A stretch of DNA of 64,000 nt from CAVRQM01 sp963756975 (GCA_963756975.1 CAVWPS010000002.1:1550001-1614000); one strand, 5' to 3'; positions 1-9,443 are shown, counted from the first letter of the stretch. Translations and numbers: made by a program. The notes: generated from the letters alone by a model not told the origin.

Positions 1-1065
1 GGATCGGCGCTGTCGATGATCGCGGCCCTGACGGGTCTGGTGGCACTGTTCGATTTCATCGAGCTGCTCCGTCGCGCCGCCGTCAAGGAGAACGCCACCT
101 TCGCCATCGTGGCCGAGATCGCGGGATTGCGGGTGCCGTGGATCATGATGGAGATCCTGCCGTTCGGCGTCCTGCTGGGCGGCATTCTGGCGTTCTCCCG
201 GCTGACCCGGTCGTCCGAACTGGTGGTGGCGCGCGCGGCCGGCATCTCGGCCTGGCAGTTCCTGGCCGCCCCCGTGCTGTGCGCCGTGGCGCTCGGCATC
301 GGGGCCACCGCGGTGCTGAGCCCGATCTCGGCGGTGTTCCGGGCGCGGGCGGAGGCGCTCGACATCGAATATCTGCGGGCGGCGAGCGGCACGATGTCGT
401 TGTCGGGCGACCATCTGTGGCTACGGCAGGCGGATGCCGGACTTGAGCCGCACGGGGTGGCGATCCTGCGCGCGGACGGCGTGCACGATGCGGGCGGCGC
501 GCTGAGCGTCGGCGCGGTGACCGTGTTCCGGCTGAACGACGCCGATCAGCTGCTCGAACGGATCGACGCGGTGTCGGGCCGGCTGCTCGACCGGGCATGG
601 CTGCTGACCGGTGCCAGGAGCGTCGCACCGGGCCACCTTCCGGGACCGCCGTCCGAAATGCGCTTGCCGACCGACCTGACCGCGGCCCGCGTGCAGGAGA
701 GCTTCGCGCCGCCCGACACGTTCTCGGTCTGGACGCTCCCGGGGTTCATCGCCCTGCTCGACCGGTCCGGGTTCTCGTCGATCCGCCACCGGCTGCATTT
801 TCAGTCGCTGCTCGCCTTGCCGCTGCTGGCCGGGACGATGTGCCTGGTCGCGGCCGCGTTCTCGATGCGCCCTGCCCGTCGCGGCGGCGTGGCCCGGATG
901 CTCGGCAGCGGCGTGGCGACCGGGTTCGCCCTGTTCATGATTACCAAGGTCGCGGCCGAGTTCGGCGTGTCCGGCGCACTCCCGGCACCGCTGGCCGCCT
1001 GGGCCCCGGCGGGTGCCGGGCTGCTGCTGGCGATCGCGCTGCTGCTGCACCTGGAGGACGGGTGA
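1..1065 (+). CDS. lptG: LptG, LPS export ABC transporter permease (5' partial)
   Basis: Inner-membrane permease of the LptBFG complex, which extracts lipopolysaccharide and passes it to the LptC-A-D bridge. The frame is open from base 1, so the true start lies upstream; 354 residues are visible. Hydrophobic segments sit at the N-terminal end (near MIAALTG), around residues 50-110 and in three stretches near the C-terminus, with a hydrophilic periplasmic domain (about residues 115-265) between them. This is the YjgP/YjgQ family layout. The stop TGA overlaps the GTG start of lptD (GTGA), so the two are translationally coupled. LptF would be expected just upstream, outside the window. Confidence 0.9.
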   Translation, partial: GSALSMIAALTGLVALFDFIELLRRAAVKENATFAIVAEIAGLRVPWIMMEILPFGVLLGGILAFSRLTRSSELVVARAAGISAWQFLAAPVLCAVALGIGATAVLSPISAVFRARAEALDIEYLRAASGTMSLSGDHLWLRQADAGLEPHGVAILRADGVHDAGGALSVGAVTVFRLNDADQLLERIDAVSGRLLDRAWLLTGARSVAPGHLPGPPSEMRLPTDLTAARVQESFAPPDTFSVWTLPGFIALLDRSGFSSIRHRLHFQSLLALPLLAGTMCLVAAAFSMRPARRGGVARMLGSGVATGFALFMITKVAAEFGVSGALPAPLAAWAPAGAGLLLAIALLLHLEDG

Positions 1066-3314
1066 GCCGGAACCGGCTCGCCGCCGGGGGTGTCGTGGGC
1101 GCGGTGCTGGCGGCGGGCGTGCTCGGCGCCGGGTCTTGGGCCGCGCACGCGCAGATCGGGGCGATCGTGGGCAGCGAGCACGCGGCGGCACCGGTGCAGC
1201 GCGACGCGCCGGTGTTCTACCAAGCCGACCAGGCGTCCTACGACCGGGACGCCAATCTCGTCACCCTCAGCGGCCACGTGGAAATCTGGCAGGGCGACCG
1301 CGTGCTGCGGGCCGACCGGGTGACGTACGATCGGGGCACCGGGGTGGCCGCGGCGCACGATCACGTCGTGCTGCTCGAACCGGACGGTCAGGTCCTGTTC
1401 AGCGACTACGCCGAACTATCCGGCGGCATGAAGGACGGCGTGCTTCGCAACATGTCGGTGCTGCTGGCCGAGAACGGCAGGCTGGCCGCGAACGGGGCGC
1501 GGCGAACGGGCGGCACCGTGAACGAACTGAGCCGGGCGATCTATACGACGTGCAACCTGTGCAAGACCGATCCGGGAACGCCGCCGCTATGGGATATTCG
1601 CGCGCGGACCGCGGTGCAGGATACGGTCAACAAGAACATCGAGTATCAGGACGCCGTCGTCGACATCTACGGGGTGCCGGTCGTCTACCTGCCGTATCTG
1701 AGCCATGCCGACCCGTCGGTGAAGCGGGCGAGCGGGTTCCTGATCCCCGAGATCGGTAGCAGCAGCCATCTCGGCGCCCTGTTCGCCCTTCCCTACTACT
1801 GGGTGATCGACAACGATTCCGATCTGACGCTCACGCCGCTGATCGCGACCAAGGCCGGGCCGCAGCTCGAGGCGGTGTATCGGCAGCGGTTCAACAACGG
1901 TGAAATCTACTTCGACGGCACGGTGGCCAACGACGCCGGCAGCGTGCAGGGGTCGGTGTTCACGCATGGGCAGTTCGCCCTGAACGAGCAGTGGCGCGCG
2001 GGCTTCGACATCAACCGCGCCAGCTCGACGGCCTACCTGCGTGATTTCAAGGTCACACAGTCGGTCGATGTCCTCGCGAGCCAGGTCTATGTGGAGGGCT
2101 TCGGGCAGGGGTCCTACGCGCGGCTCGATTCGCGCATCTATCAGGGCGTCGCGGCGAGCATCATCACCGCCAAGCTGCCTTATGTCTTGCCACGCTACGA
2201 GTACAGTTTCGAAGGGCAGCCCGACGCGCTGGGCGGCCGGACGTCCATCGACGCGAGCGCCTTCAACGTGGTGCGGGACCAGGGTACGTCGACCCAGCGG
2301 CTCGGGCTCCGGGCGAACTGGGAGCGGCCGGCGGTCGGCGCGTTCGGCGAAGTGTACAAGGCGACGCTCCACGTGGACGCGGCCGCGTACACCGCCAGCC
2401 ACCTTCAGCTGCAACCGAGCTATGGCGCCGCGGATTCGACCGCGACCAGTCAGGCGATGCCGACGGCAGCACTGATGGCGCGCTGGCCGCTGCAGCGCGA
2501 TGCGGGGCGATGGGGGATTCAGGTCATCGAGCCCATCGTACAGCTGATCGCGGCGCCGAACGGACCCAATTACGGGCTCGGCCGCCGTGCCGACGGCTCG
2601 TCGTTCGTGAACTCGACGGTTCCGAACGAGGACAGCCTGGGCTTCGAGTTCACCGACGCGACATTGTTCGAACTGAACCGGTTTCCCGGGATCGACCGGC
2701 TCGAGGGCGGATTGCGGGCGAACGTGGCACTGCATGCCGCGTGGTATGCCAACGGATCGCAACTGGATGCCCAGATCGGCCAATCCTATCGGGCGCACAA
2801 GGATTCCGCGTTTCCCGTCGGGTCCGGCCTGGACGGGACCGTGTCGGACATCGTCGGTCACGTGTCGTTCTCGCCCAATCCGTTCCTCGATCTGACCAGC
2901 CAGTATCGGTTGGCCCACCAAAACCTCGACGTGCGGTTCGCCGACGCGGTCGCGTCGGCCGGCCCGTCATGGCTGCGCGTGAGTGGAGGCTACCTGTTCT
3001 CGAACGTCTCCCCATACAGCTATTACGATGTCGCACCGACCGGCGCGTTCCCCATGATCCCGCGCAACGAGATCACGATCGGCGCGTCCACCCATTACGG
3101 GAACTATCGATTGACAGGGAATGCCCGGCAGGACATCCAAACCGGAAAGCTGGTGAGCATCGGCGCGCTTGGGGCTTACGAGAACGAGTGTCTCGAGCTT
3201 AGCGGCGAATATTTCCGGCGATATACTTCGATCGGCGGAGACCACGGCTCGACGACGTTCCTGGTGCAGCTCACCCTGAAGACCGTGGGAACCTTCGGTT
3301 TTCATCCATTCTGA
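1062..3314 (+). CDS. lptD: LptD, outer-membrane LPS assembly barrel
   Basis: Outer-membrane beta-barrel that inserts LPS into the outer leaflet together with LptE. I place the start at the GTG overlapping the lptG stop. It gives a signal peptide ending near AHA (about residue 28), an OstA/LptA-like jellyroll domain (about residues 45-150), then the long barrel ending in phenylalanine, as outer-membrane proteins usually do. Cysteines in CNLC after the jellyroll and one in the last 50 residues could form the interdomain disulfides known from this family. The length, 750 residues, is normal. The open frame runs further upstream, but that part is antisense-like shadow over lptG. Confidence 0.9.
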   Translation: MSRNRLAAGGVVGAVLAAGVLGAGSWAAHAQIGAIVGSEHAAAPVQRDAPVFYQADQASYDRDANLVTLSGHVEIWQGDRVLRADRVTYDRGTGVAAAHDHVVLLEPDGQVLFSDYAELSGGMKDGVLRNMSVLLAENGRLAANGARRTGGTVNELSRAIYTTCNLCKTDPGTPPLWDIRARTAVQDTVNKNIEYQDAVVDIYGVPVVYLPYLSHADPSVKRASGFLIPEIGSSSHLGALFALPYYWVIDNDSDLTLTPLIATKAGPQLEAVYRQRFNNGEIYFDGTVANDAGSVQGSVFTHGQFALNEQWRAGFDINRASSTAYLRDFKVTQSVDVLASQVYVEGFGQGSYARLDSRIYQGVAASIITAKLPYVLPRYEYSFEGQPDALGGRTSIDASAFNVVRDQGTSTQRLGLRANWERPAVGAFGEVYKATLHVDAAAYTASHLQLQPSYGAADSTATSQAMPTAALMARWPLQRDAGRWGIQVIEPIVQLIAAPNGPNYGLGRRADGSSFVNSTVPNEDSLGFEFTDATLFELNRFPGIDRLEGGLRANVALHAAWYANGSQLDAQIGQSYRAHKDSAFPVGSGLDGTVSDIVGHVSFSPNPFLDLTSQYRLAHQNLDVRFADAVASAGPSWLRVSGGYLFSNVSPYSYYDVAPTGAFPMIPRNEITIGASTHYGNYRLTGNARQDIQTGKLVSIGALGAYENECLELSGEYFRRYTSIGGDHGSTTFLVQLTLKTVGTFGFHPF

Positions 3315-3335
3315 CTTCAATCGCGGATTGCACAC

Positions 3336-4706
3336 ATGGCTGAACCGAATCGAAACCCGAGCGTTTTCTGGGCCGCGGCTGTCGCGTTTGCGACGCTGTG
3401 CGGCACGGCCGGTCCAGCCGCGGCGCAAACGTCCCGTCCACCACAGCCGGCGGCTGCGGGCACGACCGGTCCTTCGGCGGCAGCTCCCCAGACCGCCGTG
3501 CCGCCCGGAACGGGTGCCGGGATCGTCGCGGTCGTCAATGGGGATGTGATCAGCCAAGCTGACGTGGACAACCGCAGGAAGTTGTTCGCGCTGTCGAGCG
3601 GACTGCCGGCCAGCCTGGACGTGCTGAACCGTCTGACGCCGCGGATCATCTCGCAGCTGATCGACGAGCGGTTGCGCTTGCAGGAGATGCAGCGCCGCCA
3701 CATCGTCGTCGGCGACGCCGAGATCGCCGACGCCATCAAGGATGTCGAGCAGCGCAACGGCATGACTCCCGGCACCTTGCAAGGCCGGCTGGCCGCGGCC
3801 GGAGTTGGACCGCAGACGTTGATCGACCAGCTCAGGGTTCAGCTTGGCTGGGGCCGCGTGTTGCGGCAGCAGATCGGGTCTTCGTTCGACGTCACGGATA
3901 GCGACATCGCCGAGCAGATCGCCGCCTTGAAGGCGCAAATCGGGCAGACGGAGTTCCAGGTCGGGGAAATCTTCGTTCCTGTCGAGGGTCCGGCGGGGAA
4001 GGACGACAGCCGGAAGTTCGTCGACACGATCATCCAGGAGTTGCGGGCCGGGGCGCCGTTCGCCGTCGCGGCGGCGCAATTCAGCCAAAGCCAGACCGCC
4101 TTGCAAGGTGGCGATCTGGGGTGGGTTCAATCGTCGTCGCTCGACCCCGAAGTCGTGCGCGTGCTGCAGGCGATGCCGATCGGGGCGGTCAGCAACCCCA
4201 TCAAGGTCCCCGGCGGATACTCGATCGTGACCTTGCGGGGGAAGCGCGAGATCGGACGCAACGTCGTGTCGGAATTGTCGGTGCGCCAGGCTTTCTTGCC
4301 GTTCACCTCCCCACTCGATCCACGCGCCCCGACCGAGCAGCAGAAGCAGATGCTCGAGGCGGCCAAGGCGATCTCGGCGACGGCGCACGATTGCGGCGCG
4401 ATCGAAGCGGCAAACACGAAATATGGAGCGGTGCGGAAAGCGGATCCCGGCCCGGTTCAACTCGATGCGCTCGCTCCTGCCCTGCGCGCGGTGGTCGAGA
4501 AGTTGCCTCCCTTGCAATCCAGCCAGCCGCTCGTCGCCCAAGACGGCATCGCGCTGGTGATGGTGTGCTCGCGAACCGACAAGACCGGTGCGCTCCCGTC
4601 CCGGGCGGAGCTTAGCGCGCGCATTCTGAGCGACCGCATCGAGCTTGCGTCGCGGCAGTTGATGCGCGATCTGCAACGGCGGGCGTTGATCGAGCAACGA
4701 AGCTGA
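3336..4706 (+). CDS. surA: SurA, periplasmic chaperone/peptidylprolyl isomerase
   Basis: Periplasmic chaperone that escorts outer-membrane proteins such as LptD. The protein has 456 residues with an N-terminal signal peptide (hydrophobic run followed by AAAQT near residue 32). A proline/alanine-rich linker follows, then the SurA N-terminal chaperone domain (about residues 60-190) and a parvulin rotamase domain (about residues 205-305; GGDLGWV and VPGGYSIV are typical). It starts 21 bases after lptD. The order lptD-surA is the classic one, although pdxA, often next, is missing here. The stop TGA overlaps the probable CTG start of rsmA. Confidence 0.88.
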   Translation: MAEPNRNPSVFWAAAVAFATLCGTAGPAAAQTSRPPQPAAAGTTGPSAAAPQTAVPPGTGAGIVAVVNGDVISQADVDNRRKLFALSSGLPASLDVLNRLTPRIISQLIDERLRLQEMQRRHIVVGDAEIADAIKDVEQRNGMTPGTLQGRLAAAGVGPQTLIDQLRVQLGWGRVLRQQIGSSFDVTDSDIAEQIAALKAQIGQTEFQVGEIFVPVEGPAGKDDSRKFVDTIIQELRAGAPFAVAAAQFSQSQTALQGGDLGWVQSSSLDPEVVRVLQAMPIGAVSNPIKVPGGYSIVTLRGKREIGRNVVSELSVRQAFLPFTSPLDPRAPTEQQKQMLEAAKAISATAHDCGAIEAANTKYGAVRKADPGPVQLDALAPALRAVVEKLPPLQSSQPLVAQDGIALVMVCSRTDKTGALPSRAELSARILSDRIELASRQLMRDLQRRALIEQRS

Positions 4707-5617
4707 TCCCCGGCGGCTCCGACGGTGTTCCGCGTCATGGGCTGCCTCCGCGCAAGTCCCTCGGTCAGCATTTTCTCCTCGATCCCGCGATATGCCGCCG
4801 TATCGCCGCCGACGCCGGCGACCTGAACGGGCGCGAAGTCGTCGAGATCGGGCCAGGCCCGGGTGGGCTCACACGGGCGCTGCTTTCGAGCGGCCTCCAG
4901 CGACTCGTGGCTGTGGAGGTGGACCCTCGCGCCATTGGTTTGGTTCGACGGCTGGCCGTGCAGGATAGCCGGCTGGAGTTGCTCCGCGCTGACGCGACCC
5001 GGCTTCGCTGCGACGTGCTGGTGCGATCGCCAAGGCAGGTGGTGGCCAACCTGCCCTACAATGTGGGCACGCCGATCCTGATCGGGCTTCTTCGTCGGGC
5101 CGGGGCTTGGGAGCGTTTGACGGTCATGCTGCAACAGGAGGTCGCGGACAGGATCTGCGCAGCACCGGGCAGCTCCGCCTACGGCCGTCTGTCCGTCGTG
5201 TCGCAATGGCTGTGCGAGGTGAGCATCGGTGTCCGGTTGCCCCCGGGCGCGTTCAGCCCGCCCCCCAAGGTTTGGTCCGCCGTCGTTCGCCTGACGCCGC
5301 ACGCGGTGCAACCGACCGCAGGCGCCTTGGCGACGATGGAAGCTGTGACGGCGGCCGCGTTCGGTCAACGGCGCAAGATGCTCCGCTCGTCGTTGCGCCT
5401 CCTGGGCGGCGCGGACCTTCTCATGCGGGCGGAGATCGACCCGGACCGCCGGGCGGAGACGTTACAAGTCTCCGAATTCGCACGGCTGGCGCATATGGTG
5501 GCGCAAGGAGATCCAGGGCCCGTCGTGACCGGCGTGCCTGAGGGCGGCCGTGTCGACGCACCGCATCGAGCCGGTCCGGATCAGCCGGACTCCCCATACG
5601 ACGCACGCGATGAGTGA
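4703..5617 (+). CDS. rsmA: RsmA (KsgA), 16S rRNA A1518/A1519 dimethyltransferase, probable CTG start
   Basis: Dimethylates two adenines in the 3' end of 16S rRNA using S-adenosylmethionine. RKSLGQHFLLDP, the SAM loop EIGPGPGG and the catalytic NLPYN motif are all present. There is no ATG, GTG or TTG in frame upstream of these motifs. The only NTG at the expected distance is CTG at 4703-4705, overlapping the surA stop as CTGA; it gives 304 residues and an N-terminus of normal length (RHGL then RKSLGQHF, as in relatives). The alternative is a base substitution in an original ATGA. The 3' end overlaps rsmG by 8 bases. Confidence 0.85.
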   Translation: MIPGGSDGVPRHGLPPRKSLGQHFLLDPAICRRIAADAGDLNGREVVEIGPGPGGLTRALLSSGLQRLVAVEVDPRAIGLVRRLAVQDSRLELLRADATRLRCDVLVRSPRQVVANLPYNVGTPILIGLLRRAGAWERLTVMLQQEVADRICAAPGSSAYGRLSVVSQWLCEVSIGVRLPPGAFSPPPKVWSAVVRLTPHAVQPTAGALATMEAVTAAAFGQRRKMLRSSLRLLGGADLLMRAEIDPDRRAETLQVSEFARLAHMVAQGDPGPVVTGVPEGGRVDAPHRAGPDQPDSPYDARDE

Positions 5618-6185
5618 GGCTTTTCGGTTCGGCAGCACCAATGTTTCACGTGAAACGTTCGAGAGCCTAGCCGGCCTTCGCGAACTGGTCCGGCGCTGGA
5701 ACGGGACCGTCAAGCTCGTCAGTACGAGTGATCTCGCGATCCTCGACCAAAGGCATATTGCGAACTCGCTTTGTCTGTTACCCCTGCTGGAGCAGCTTCG
5801 GCCGAAATCCGTGATGGACATCGGTAGCGGTGGCGGCTTCCCGGGTCTGGTTGTCGCAATCGCCACTGGAGTCCACGTTCACTTGGTAGAGTCCGATCAA
5901 AGAAAGGCGGCGTTCCTGCGCGAAGCGGCGAGGCTTCTGAGCGCCGGGGTCACCGTCCATGCGGAACGGGTCGAAACCATCGAGATCACCGTCGATATCG
6001 TGACGTCGCGGGCGTTCGCGCCGCTCGACCGGCTTTGGCCGATCGTCGCCGACCGGCTCGCGCCTTCGGGACGGGGTTTGTTTCTCGCCGGCGAGCGCGT
6101 TGTCGACGATGCCCGCGTCCTGGACCGGCATGGCATGATCTGGCGATTCACGGACGGAACGGTCTTCGAGGTTCCCGCGCGATGA
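5610..6185 (+). CDS. rsmG: RsmG (GidB), 16S rRNA m7G527 methyltransferase
   Basis: Methylates G527 of 16S rRNA with SAM. The SAM loop DIGSGGGFPG is clear, and 191 residues is close to the family norm. I chose ATG 5610, overlapping rsmA by 8 bases; a GTG at 5550 would add 20 residues without family support. The codons for residues 11-16 (NVSRET) contain a near-perfect parS sequence, so this gene doubles as a partition site. It is coupled to parA by an ATGA overlap. In many alphaproteobacteria mnmG precedes rsmG; here rsmA does. Confidence 0.9.
   Translation: MSEAFRFGSTNVSRETFESLAGLRELVRRWNGTVKLVSTSDLAILDQRHIANSLCLLPLLEQLRPKSVMDIGSGGGFPGLVVAIATGVHVHLVESDQRKAAFLREAARLLSAGVTVHAERVETIEITVDIVTSRAFAPLDRLWPIVADRLAPSGRGLFLAGERVVDDARVLDRHGMIWRFTDGTVFEVPAR
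5642..5657. other. parS centromere-like site inside rsmG
   Basis: TGTTTCACGTGAAACG matches the ParB-binding consensus TGTTTCACGTGAAACA at 15 of 16 positions, with an intact TTTCACGTGAAA palindromic core. It lies in the 5' part of rsmG, about 530 bases upstream of parA and about 1.3 kb upstream of parB. This is the known place for a chromosomal parS in many bacteria and implies that the origin of replication may be close (inference). Confidence 0.88.
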
Positions 6186-6958
6186 GGCACTCGCCGTTCA
6201 TCATCGCCGTCGCGAACCAGAAAGGCGGAGTCGGCAAGACGACGACCGCGGTCAATCTCTCCGCCGGGCTTGCCCTGATCGCCCCGACGCTTCTGATCGA
6301 CCTCGACCCGCAAGGAAACGCCTCGACCCATCTCGGCATTTTGGGCAAGCACAGGTCTCCGGGAAGCTATCAGTGGCTCGTCGATCGCGTCGCGTTGCCG
6401 GAGCGATCGGCGTCGCCTGGACTGACGATCGTCCCGGCCTCGGTCGAACTTGCCGCCGCCGAGGTCGAGCTCGTTCAACGTGATACCCCCATGATGGAGC
6501 TCCGGCGCGCTCTATCCCCCCTCGAAGGGCGGTTCGGCTATGTCGTGCTCGATTGCCCCCCTTCCTTCGGGATGCTGACCTTGAACGCGCTTGTGGCCGC
6601 CTCGCATGTTCTGATCCCGCTCCAGTGCGAGTTCTTTGCGCTCGAAGGGACCGCGCACCTGATGAAGACGGTCGAGCGGGTGCGAAAAGACGCCAACCCC
6701 GAGCTGAAACTGCTCGGACTTCTGCTGACGATGTACGATCGGCGGAACAACATGTCGGATTTGGTGGCCGCCGACGCCAAAGGGTTTTTCGGGTCGGCTG
6801 TCCTGGAGACGACGATCCCCCGGAACGTTCGGCTGTCCGAGGCGCCGAGCCACGGGCAATCGATCCAGGTCTACGACGCCCGCTCACCCGGTGCCCTGGC
6901 GTATGGCCGGCTCACCAAGGAAATCGTCGAACGACTTCATCCCGGAGCAGCCACATGA
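6182..6958 (+). CDS. parA: ParA (Soj), chromosome partitioning ATPase
   Basis: ATPase that drives ParB-parS complexes apart. The protein has 258 residues. The deviant Walker A motif KGGVGKTT is near residue 15, followed by the LIDLDPQGNAS switch and DCPPSFG (Walker B-like). The ATG overlaps the rsmG stop (ATGA) and the stop overlaps parB (ATGA), so rsmG, parA and parB are coupled. The length and the lack of an N-terminal DNA-binding extension fit a chromosomal rather than plasmid ParA. Confidence 0.93.
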   Translation: MRHSPFIIAVANQKGGVGKTTTAVNLSAGLALIAPTLLIDLDPQGNASTHLGILGKHRSPGSYQWLVDRVALPERSASPGLTIVPASVELAAAEVELVQRDTPMMELRRALSPLEGRFGYVVLDCPPSFGMLTLNALVAASHVLIPLQCEFFALEGTAHLMKTVERVRKDANPELKLLGLLLTMYDRRNNMSDLVAADAKGFFGSAVLETTIPRNVRLSEAPSHGQSIQVYDARSPGALAYGRLTKEIVERLHPGAAT

Positions 6959-7809
6959 ACACCCGTCCCACCGCCAAGCTCGGCCGAGGAATGGCCGCCC
7001 TCATGGGCGAGAGCGCCTCGGCGGAGTCGTCGTTGCAAGACATCGCGGTCGACGACCTCGAGCCTGGACCGTACCAGCCGCGCGGCCCGATCGATCCGTC
7101 CAGCCTGCAGGAGCTCGCGGCGTCGATCCGGACGCAGGGCGTCTTGCAGCCGATCTTGGTGCGTCGGGATCCGGCCGGGGCCGAGCGGTACCAGATCATC
7201 GCCGGGGAACGTCGCTGGCGCGCCGCCATGCTTGCGGATCGAACGACCGTGCCATGCCACGTGCGCGACGTGAATGATCGTCAAGCCAGCGAGATCGGCC
7301 TGATCGAAAACCTGCAACGGAGCGACCTGAACGCCCTCGAGGAGGCGGCGGGCTACCGCCGTTTGATGGACGAATTCGGGCTTACTCAACAGCATCTCGC
7401 GGACGGCGTGGGCAAATCCCGGCCGCATATCGCGAACGTCCTACGGCTGCTCGGCCTTCCCGAGGCGGTTCAGCTCCACCTCCGGAACGGGGCGCTGACG
7501 GCTGGGCATGCCCGGGCGATCCTCGGTCACCCGGATCCCACGTTGGCGGCCGAGCAAATTATCGCTCGTGGGCTGAACGTCCGGCAGGCGGAGGCCCTGG
7601 CCGAGCGCTCCCACGTCAACGACAAGCCCGCGACGCCGGCGGCGGAAAAACCGGCGCGCGATGCGGATCTGGTGGCTGTCGAGACCGACCTGTCCGAGCG
7701 GCTCGGGCTAAGGGTCGTGCTGCAATCGCGTGGGGAAAGCGGCAGCCTGACGCTGCATTACGTCAACCTGGACCAACTCGACCACGTGCTGGCGAGATTG
7801 GGCCGGTAG
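6955..7809 (+). CDS. parB: ParB (Spo0J), parS-binding CTPase
   Basis: Binds parS, spreads as a CTP-dependent clamp and loads SMC. The protein has 284 residues. The N-terminus LGRGMAALMGE is the ParA-stimulating arginine finger region. The ParB/Srx nucleotide domain carries GERRWRA, and the ENLQR box is followed by the helix-turn-helix (LTQQHLADGVGKSRPHI). The C-terminal dimerisation domain covers about the last 50 residues. Its target parS lies upstream in rsmG. The 3' end is 5 bases from the end of the convergent imuB. Confidence 0.93.
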   Translation: MNTRPTAKLGRGMAALMGESASAESSLQDIAVDDLEPGPYQPRGPIDPSSLQELAASIRTQGVLQPILVRRDPAGAERYQIIAGERRWRAAMLADRTTVPCHVRDVNDRQASEIGLIENLQRSDLNALEEAAGYRRLMDEFGLTQQHLADGVGKSRPHIANVLRLLGLPEAVQLHLRNGALTAGHARAILGHPDPTLAAEQIIARGLNVRQAEALAERSHVNDKPATPAAEKPARDADLVAVETDLSERLGLRVVLQSRGESGSLTLHYVNLDQLDHVLARLGR

Positions 7810-7814
7810 ACCGG

Positions 7815-9443
7815 TCAGAACAGCCCCTGAAGGTACCAGGATAGATTACCCGTCTCGGCATTGACCCCGTCGCCCTCACGCACAAGCCAGAACCGCTGCC
7901 CAGCCTCGTTTTCCACCGTGAAATAATCCCGGACCGTCCAGAATGCCGCGCCGGACCCTGCGGGATCGGCGGATACCGGCTTTGGGCACCGCCGATAAAG
8001 CCGCTCGGGGCCATCGGCACGCCGAACCCTGTGGCGTTGCCGCCGCCAGACGAACTGCGCGGGGGGATAGTCCGGCAGCAATCCGATGACGTTGATCGGC
8101 TGAGGTGGGACGAGCAGGCGGGATGGCCGAGGGCCTTTCAAAGCGGGCCCGCGCGCTGCCTTGACCGGCGTCGCGTCGGCCTCGGTCATCGGCGGGTTTT
8201 CCACCAGGGACGTCTCGGGTGGACGATTAGGGTCGATACTCGCCCGCCATACCGAGATGGCTCGGGCAGCGAGACGGTCGGCCAACTCGGCGATCATCAC
8301 GCGCGACGGTTCGTCCGAGCCGATGCTGAACTGTGTATTGGCCAGCACCGCCGTGGCCGACACGGTGATCCGCATCGCCTCGATCCCGCGTTCGGCTTCG
8401 ATCCGTTCCAGTCCGTCGGCCAACATCCGGGCCAAATGCCCTTTCGTCCGGGTGGGATACGATGTGCCGACCCGAATGGCCTGCGACGATTGGTCCATCG
8501 CCTCGAACAGGAGATCGACAGCGAGCGCCCCCTCGCCCGCACGCTCCAGATCGCCGCACGCCCGTCCGACGAGGACGCCCACGGCCGCCTCGAGCCCGTC
8601 GCGACCGGATAGCGGCTCGGCGAACGCCATGCGGTGGCTGATGCAGTCGCCGAACACCTGGGGTGCCAGCGGTTCGAACGAACGTCCCAACGCCTGATCG
8701 AGCCGGGTCAACAGACCGGCACCGGCCCTGTGCGCAACCGGACCTCGCCCGACCCGATCCGACCCGGTCTGCGACACGACATCGCCGATCCGGTCGAATC
8801 CGATCCGGTGAGCGGCATCGCGGTGCCCGGACTCCAAGCGCAAAGCCCCGACCGGCAAGCCGTCCAACGCCCGTAAGGTTGCGGCAGAACCGGCCTGCAC
8901 GACCGTCGCCGCGTCCGGCCCGTGACGGGCAACGGCATGGGCGCAGCCCGGCGTATCGGCAATGGCCGCTCGCGCCGCGAAGCCAGCTTCCGTAAGCCGG
9001 CCCAGGATATCGGCCAGCAGCGCCTGTTCGCCACCGCGCAGGTGGTCGCATCCGGTCGTATCGAGCCAAATGCCATCGGGCAAATCGACCGTGACCAAAG
9101 GCGTATAACGGTGCATCCACCGCGCGAGCCGGCCCAGCGCTTCGGCGTCCCGCACGGGTTGCGCCTGGAAAGCGACAAGAGACGGAACCCGCGCCTGAGC
9201 CCGCGCCAAAACGTCGCCCGCGCTAATCCCGGCCGCCCTGGCCGCGGCGTCGCAGCTGACGACGACGCGGCGTTGGCCGATCCGGTCGACCGTCACCATC
9301 GGGCCGGATGCCTCGATGTCCGGCCGGTCAGGCCGCCCGCCGCTCCGATTGTAAGAAAGTCCGTCCGACGGCGCGATCGAACCAGATCGGCGGAGCCGGT
9401 CGGTCGGAAGCGTCGGGAGCCAGACTGAGACGACCCTGCGCAT
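7815..9443 (-). CDS. imuB: ImuB, Y-family polymerase-like mutasome protein
   Basis: Catalytically inactive Y-family relative that joins ImuA and DnaE2 in SOS-induced translesion synthesis (known family role). The start at ATG 9443 gives the usual N-terminus MRRVVSVWLPTLPTDRL. The end (FWLVREG ... WYLQGLF) is the family's C-terminal signature. The length is 542 residues. The polymerase core spans about residues 5-330. The gene overlaps the 3' end of imuA by 116 bases, a long overlap. dnaE2 is not in the window. Confidence 0.88.
   Translation of the reverse strand: MRRVVSVWLPTLPTDRLRRSGSIAPSDGLSYNRSGGRPDRPDIEASGPMVTVDRIGQRRVVVSCDAAARAAGISAGDVLARAQARVPSLVAFQAQPVRDAEALGRLARWMHRYTPLVTVDLPDGIWLDTTGCDHLRGGEQALLADILGRLTEAGFAARAAIADTPGCAHAVARHGPDAATVVQAGSAATLRALDGLPVGALRLESGHRDAAHRIGFDRIGDVVSQTGSDRVGRGPVAHRAGAGLLTRLDQALGRSFEPLAPQVFGDCISHRMAFAEPLSGRDGLEAAVGVLVGRACGDLERAGEGALAVDLLFEAMDQSSQAIRVGTSYPTRTKGHLARMLADGLERIEAERGIEAMRITVSATAVLANTQFSIGSDEPSRVMIAELADRLAARAISVWRASIDPNRPPETSLVENPPMTEADATPVKAARGPALKGPRPSRLLVPPQPINVIGLLPDYPPAQFVWRRQRHRVRRADGPERLYRRCPKPVSADPAGSGAAFWTVRDYFTVENEAGQRFWLVREGDGVNAETGNLSWYLQGLF

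Noticed and set aside
2967..4697. Long antisense open frame (576 codons) opposite lptD/surA
   Set aside because: Very high GC keeps the opposite strand open; the translation is Arg/Asp/Leu-rich without any domain, and the plus strand holds well-conserved surA.
5550..5610. GTG 5550 as the rsmG start
   Set aside because: It would add 20 residues without family support and overlap rsmA by 68 bases; ATG 5610 fits the standard junction.
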